A stretch of 64,000 nt of DNA from Rhodococcus rhodochrous. Lineage in GTDB: Bacteria; Actinomycetota; Actinomycetes; Mycobacteriales; Mycobacteriaceae. This document shows positions 61,791 to 64,000 of the stretch, piece by piece. The notes beneath the pieces were generated by a model. That model had not been told where the DNA came from. It ran no database searches and was given only the letters and a program-made list of their open reading frames with translations. The translations under genes were made by a program, and so were the position numbers. The stretch covers positions 1,355,444-1,419,443 of the forward strand of contig NZ_LT906450.1 of the NCBI RefSeq assembly GCF_900187265.1. The letters run 5' to 3'. The number at the start of each line of letters is the position of its first letter. The first letter of the stretch is position 1.

Positions 61791-63168
61791 CCGTCTTGTC
61801 GTCGTGGGTGCGGTGCCAGAGCAAGCCGAGCGCCGTGATGATCAGGAACAGCACGAAGGTCGACGCGAGCTGGACCCGGGCCGCGCTGTCGGACAGCATC
61901 AGCACGATGAAGCCGATGAGCATCGCGAGCGTGAACCAGCTGAGATAGGGGAACAGCCACATGCGCAGGCGGATGGTGCCTTCGCGCTCGAACTTGCGGC
62001 GCAGCCGCAGATGCGAGACGACGATGAACAACCAGATCGCGATGAGCGCCGATCCGACCGCGTTGAGCAGGATCCCGAGGATGGTGTCGGGCAGCAGCCA
62101 GTTGAGCCACACGCTGACGAAGCCGAAGAACACCGAGACGAGCACCGCGTTGCGGGGCACTCCGTGGTGGGTGAGCTTGCTGAGCCAGGCCGGTCCGTCG
62201 CCGCCGCGTGCCAGCGAGTAGGCCATGCGGGAGGTGCCGTAGACGTTGGCGTTGAACGCCGACAGCAGCGCGATCACCACGACGAGTTCCATGAAGCCGG
62301 ACACGTAGGGGATGCCGGCGATGTCGAGCACCGAGACGAACGGGGAGGTCTCGCCGCTCGCCGCGGTCCACGGCAGCACGAGCACCATGATCGAGATCGA
62401 CCCGAGGTAGAAGACCGAGATCCGCCAGACGACACTGCGCACGGCCGTCGCGATGGACCGTTCCGGATCCTTCGATTCGGCCGCGGCGATCGTGACGATC
62501 TCGATGCCGCCGAACGCGAAGGCCACCGCGAGCAGACCGGCCGCGACACCGGCGATCCCGTTGGGCGCGAAACCGTCGCCGTCGCCGAGCAGGTGCGTGG
62601 TGCCGACGGGTTCGGTGCCCGGAAGCAGACCGAACACGAGCAGGATGCCGATCACCAGGAACCCGAGGATGACCGCGACCTTCAGTGCCGCGAACCAGAA
62701 CTCGAACTCACCGAAGTTGGCGACCCTCGCCAGATTGACCACCGCGAAGAAGGTGACGAACACCAGCGCGACCACCCATTGGGGTACGCCCGGCAGCCAC
62801 GACTGCACGATCGCGGAGGCGCCGGTGATCTCGACACCGAGCACCATGATCAGCATGAACCAGTACAGCCACCCCATGCTGAATCCGGCCCAGCGGCCGA
62901 TTCCGATGCGCGCGTAGTGCGAGAACGAACCGCTCACCGGCAGCGCGGCACCCATCTCGCCGAGCATGCGCATCACGAAGATGATCATCACGCCGGCGAG
63001 CAGGTACGAGACGATGATGGCCGGACCGGCTGCGGCGATACCCACTCCGGAACCGAGGAACAGGCCCGCGCCGATGGCGGAGCCGAGTCCCATCATGGTC
63101 AGATGGCGGACCTTCAGGCCGCTCCCGAGATGTTCGACCTCGGACGCGGGCCGCTGGGTTTCACTCAC
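61759..63168 (-). CDS. amino acid permease (APC superfamily, AAT family)
   Basis: 469 aa with 12 membrane segments. Starts LKVRHLTMMGLGSAIGAGLFLGSG, the amino-acid-transporter signature 1, and includes AFGGIEIVTIAAAE in TM6. Probably an H+-coupled amino acid importer; substrate not inferable. GTG at 63166-63168. Confidence 0.92.
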   Translation of the reverse strand: MSETQRPASEVEHLGSGLKVRHLTMMGLGSAIGAGLFLGSGVGIAAAGPAIIVSYLLAGVMIIFVMRMLGEMGAALPVSGSFSHYARIGIGRWAGFSMGWLYWFMLIMVLGVEITGASAIVQSWLPGVPQWVVALVFVTFFAVVNLARVANFGEFEFWFAALKVAVILGFLVIGILLVFGLLPGTEPVGTTHLLGDGDGFAPNGIAGVAAGLLAVAFAFGGIEIVTIAAAESKDPERSIATAVRSVVWRISVFYLGSISIMVLVLPWTAASGETSPFVSVLDIAGIPYVSGFMELVVVIALLSAFNANVYGTSRMAYSLARGGDGPAWLSKLTHHGVPRNAVLVSVFFGFVSVWLNWLLPDTILGILLNAVGSALIAIWLFIVVSHLRLRRKFEREGTIRLRMWLFPYLSWFTLAMLIGFIVLMLSDSAARVQLASTFVLFLIITALGLLWHRTHDDKTVSHPSDRPAQ

Positions 63169-63203
63169 AGTTTCTCGGTTCCGAATCTGTTGTGGGTGCA
63201 GAG

Positions 63204-64000
63204 TCAGTCGTTGGCGTGCAGAGCCGCGTTCAGTTCGACTCCGCTGCCCTTGTTCGGCACGACCTCGACCGCGCCGCTCACCGAGTTGCGTCGCAGCAGG
63301 AGGTTGGATGCGCCGCTGAGGGTCGCGGCCTTGACGACGGTGCCGTCAGGGCCGGTGACCTTGGTACCGGCGGTGACGTACAGGCCGGCCTCGACGATGC
63401 AGTCGTCGCCGAGCGAGATGCCCACGCCCGCGTTCGCGCCGAGCAGGCAGCGCTTGCCGACGGAGATGACCTCCTTGCCGCCACCGGAGAGGGTGCCCAT
63501 GATCGAGGCGCCTCCACCGACGTCGGAACCGTCGTCGACGACGACACCCGCGGAGATGCGGCCCTCGACCATCGAGTTGCCGAGCGTGCCGGCGTTGAAG
63601 TTGACGAAGCCCTCGTGCATCACGGTGGTGCCGGACGCGAGATGCGCACCGAGGCGGACGCGGTCGGCGTCGGCGATGCGGACACCGGCGGGAACGACGT
63701 AGTCGACCATGCGGGGGAACTTGTCGACACCGAAGACGGTCACCGGTCCGCGGATGCGCAGACGGGAGCGCACGGTCTCGAAGTTCTCGAGCGAGCACGG
63801 GCCGTAGTTGGTCCACACGACGTTCGCGAGCATGCCGAAGATGCCGTCGAGGTTGAGTCCGTGCGGCTGGACGAGACGGTGCGACAGCAGGTGCAGGCGC
63901 AGGTAGACGTCGTGAGTGTCGACGGGCGGCTTCGACAGGTCCGCGATGTCGGTGCGCACCACCACCTGCTGGACCTCGCGCGCCTCGTCGTGACCGGCGA
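63204..64000 (-). CDS. dapD: tetrahydrodipicolinate N-succinyltransferase DapD, 5' end outside window
   Basis: 265 C-terminal residues visible; the N-terminal part lies beyond 64000. Left-handed beta-helix acyltransferase with family stretches [15 protein letters not shown]-like (here [19 protein letters not shown]), [20 protein letters not shown] and [19 protein letters not shown], close to the mycobacterial DapD. It succinylates tetrahydrodipicolinate; DapC (55223) acts on the next intermediate. The frame stays open to the window edge. Confidence 0.94.
   Translation of the reverse strand, partial: AGHDEAREVQQVVVRTDIADLSKPPVDTHDVYLRLHLLSHRLVQPHGLNLDGIFGMLANVVWTNYGPCSLENFETVRSRLRIRGPVTVFGVDKFPRMVDYVVPAGVRIADADRVRLGAHLASGTTVMHEGFVNFNAGTLGNSMVEGRISAGVVVDDGSDVGGGASIMGTLSGGGKEVISVGKRCLLGANAGVGISLGDDCIVEAGLYVTAGTKVTGPDGTVVKAATLSGASNLLLRRNSVSGAVEVVPNKGSGVELNAALHAND

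Overview
This 64 kb window is high-GC actinobacterial chromosome, most likely from a Rhodococcus or close relative (Corynebacteriales). The evidence is the codon and GC bias, frequent GTG starts, mycothiol (mshB), PIM/lipoarabinomannan (pimE, lpqW) and coenzyme F420 (fbiC) genes. Gene order in the right half also follows the pimE-phhB-mutT2, typA-lpqW-mshB-fbiC and fdx-dapC-dapD blocks known from mycobacteria. The genus call is inference; the order call is well supported. No rRNA, tRNA, CRISPR array, insertion sequence or phage gene was seen.

Left part (1-27.2 kb): a dense N-heterocycle/purine catabolic and uptake region. A LysR regulator is divergent from a partial cyclase-family hydrolase. 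Then come an NCS2 nucleobase permease, a 2-oxoglutarate/Fe(II) dioxygenase and an alpha/beta hydrolase on the plus strand. Next are a BMP-type nucleoside ABC transporter (minus), an XRE-cupin regulator and a second dioxygenase (plus). A tightly overlapping minus-strand operon (17.9 to 11.3 kb) follows: a small leader ORF, an 84-aa protein of unknown function, a free-standing Rieske protein, a GST-fold protein, a two-subunit TPP decarboxylase, a GMC oxidoreductase, an oxygenase that keeps the mononuclear iron site but has lost its Rieske domain, and an aldehyde dehydrogenase. This split-Rieske/GST arrangement recalls the NdmC-NdmD-NdmE N-demethylase of caffeine-degrading Pseudomonas and is the most interesting system in the window; its substrate cannot be told from sequence. 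Adjacent genes make a fused xanthine dehydrogenase, its FAD subunit and an 8-oxoguanine deaminase-like hydrolase (all feeding urate), a divergent PucR regulator, then OHCU decarboxylase, HIU hydrolase and urate oxidase, which together take urate to allantoin. An uncharacterised 130-aa gene is divergent from that last operon across tandem operators.

Middle part (27.2-40.5 kb): an ECF41-type sigma factor and its divergent AhpD-like partner with mirror-image predicted promoters, class I fumarase, a CPBP membrane protease, a 2H phosphoesterase, an MmyB-type regulator with a DUF1330 gene, Mug glycosylase, a carotenoid oxygenase, an Mrr-like protein with degenerate nuclease residues, a Tat-exported DUF1906 protein, an MFS transporter, a serine/leucine repeat protein and a secreted protein.

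Right part (40.5-64 kb): conserved core genes. These are pimE, phhB, a mutT2-like Nudix gene, a small cysteine-rich protein, typA, lpqW-mshB (overlapping), a udgB-PH-domain operon, fbiC, the 7Fe ferredoxin, dapC, a rhomboid-like protein lacking the catalytic serine, a fadD36/matB-like synthetase, a PucR/CdaR-type regulator, a VWA protein, an amino-acid permease and dapD (cut by the window end).
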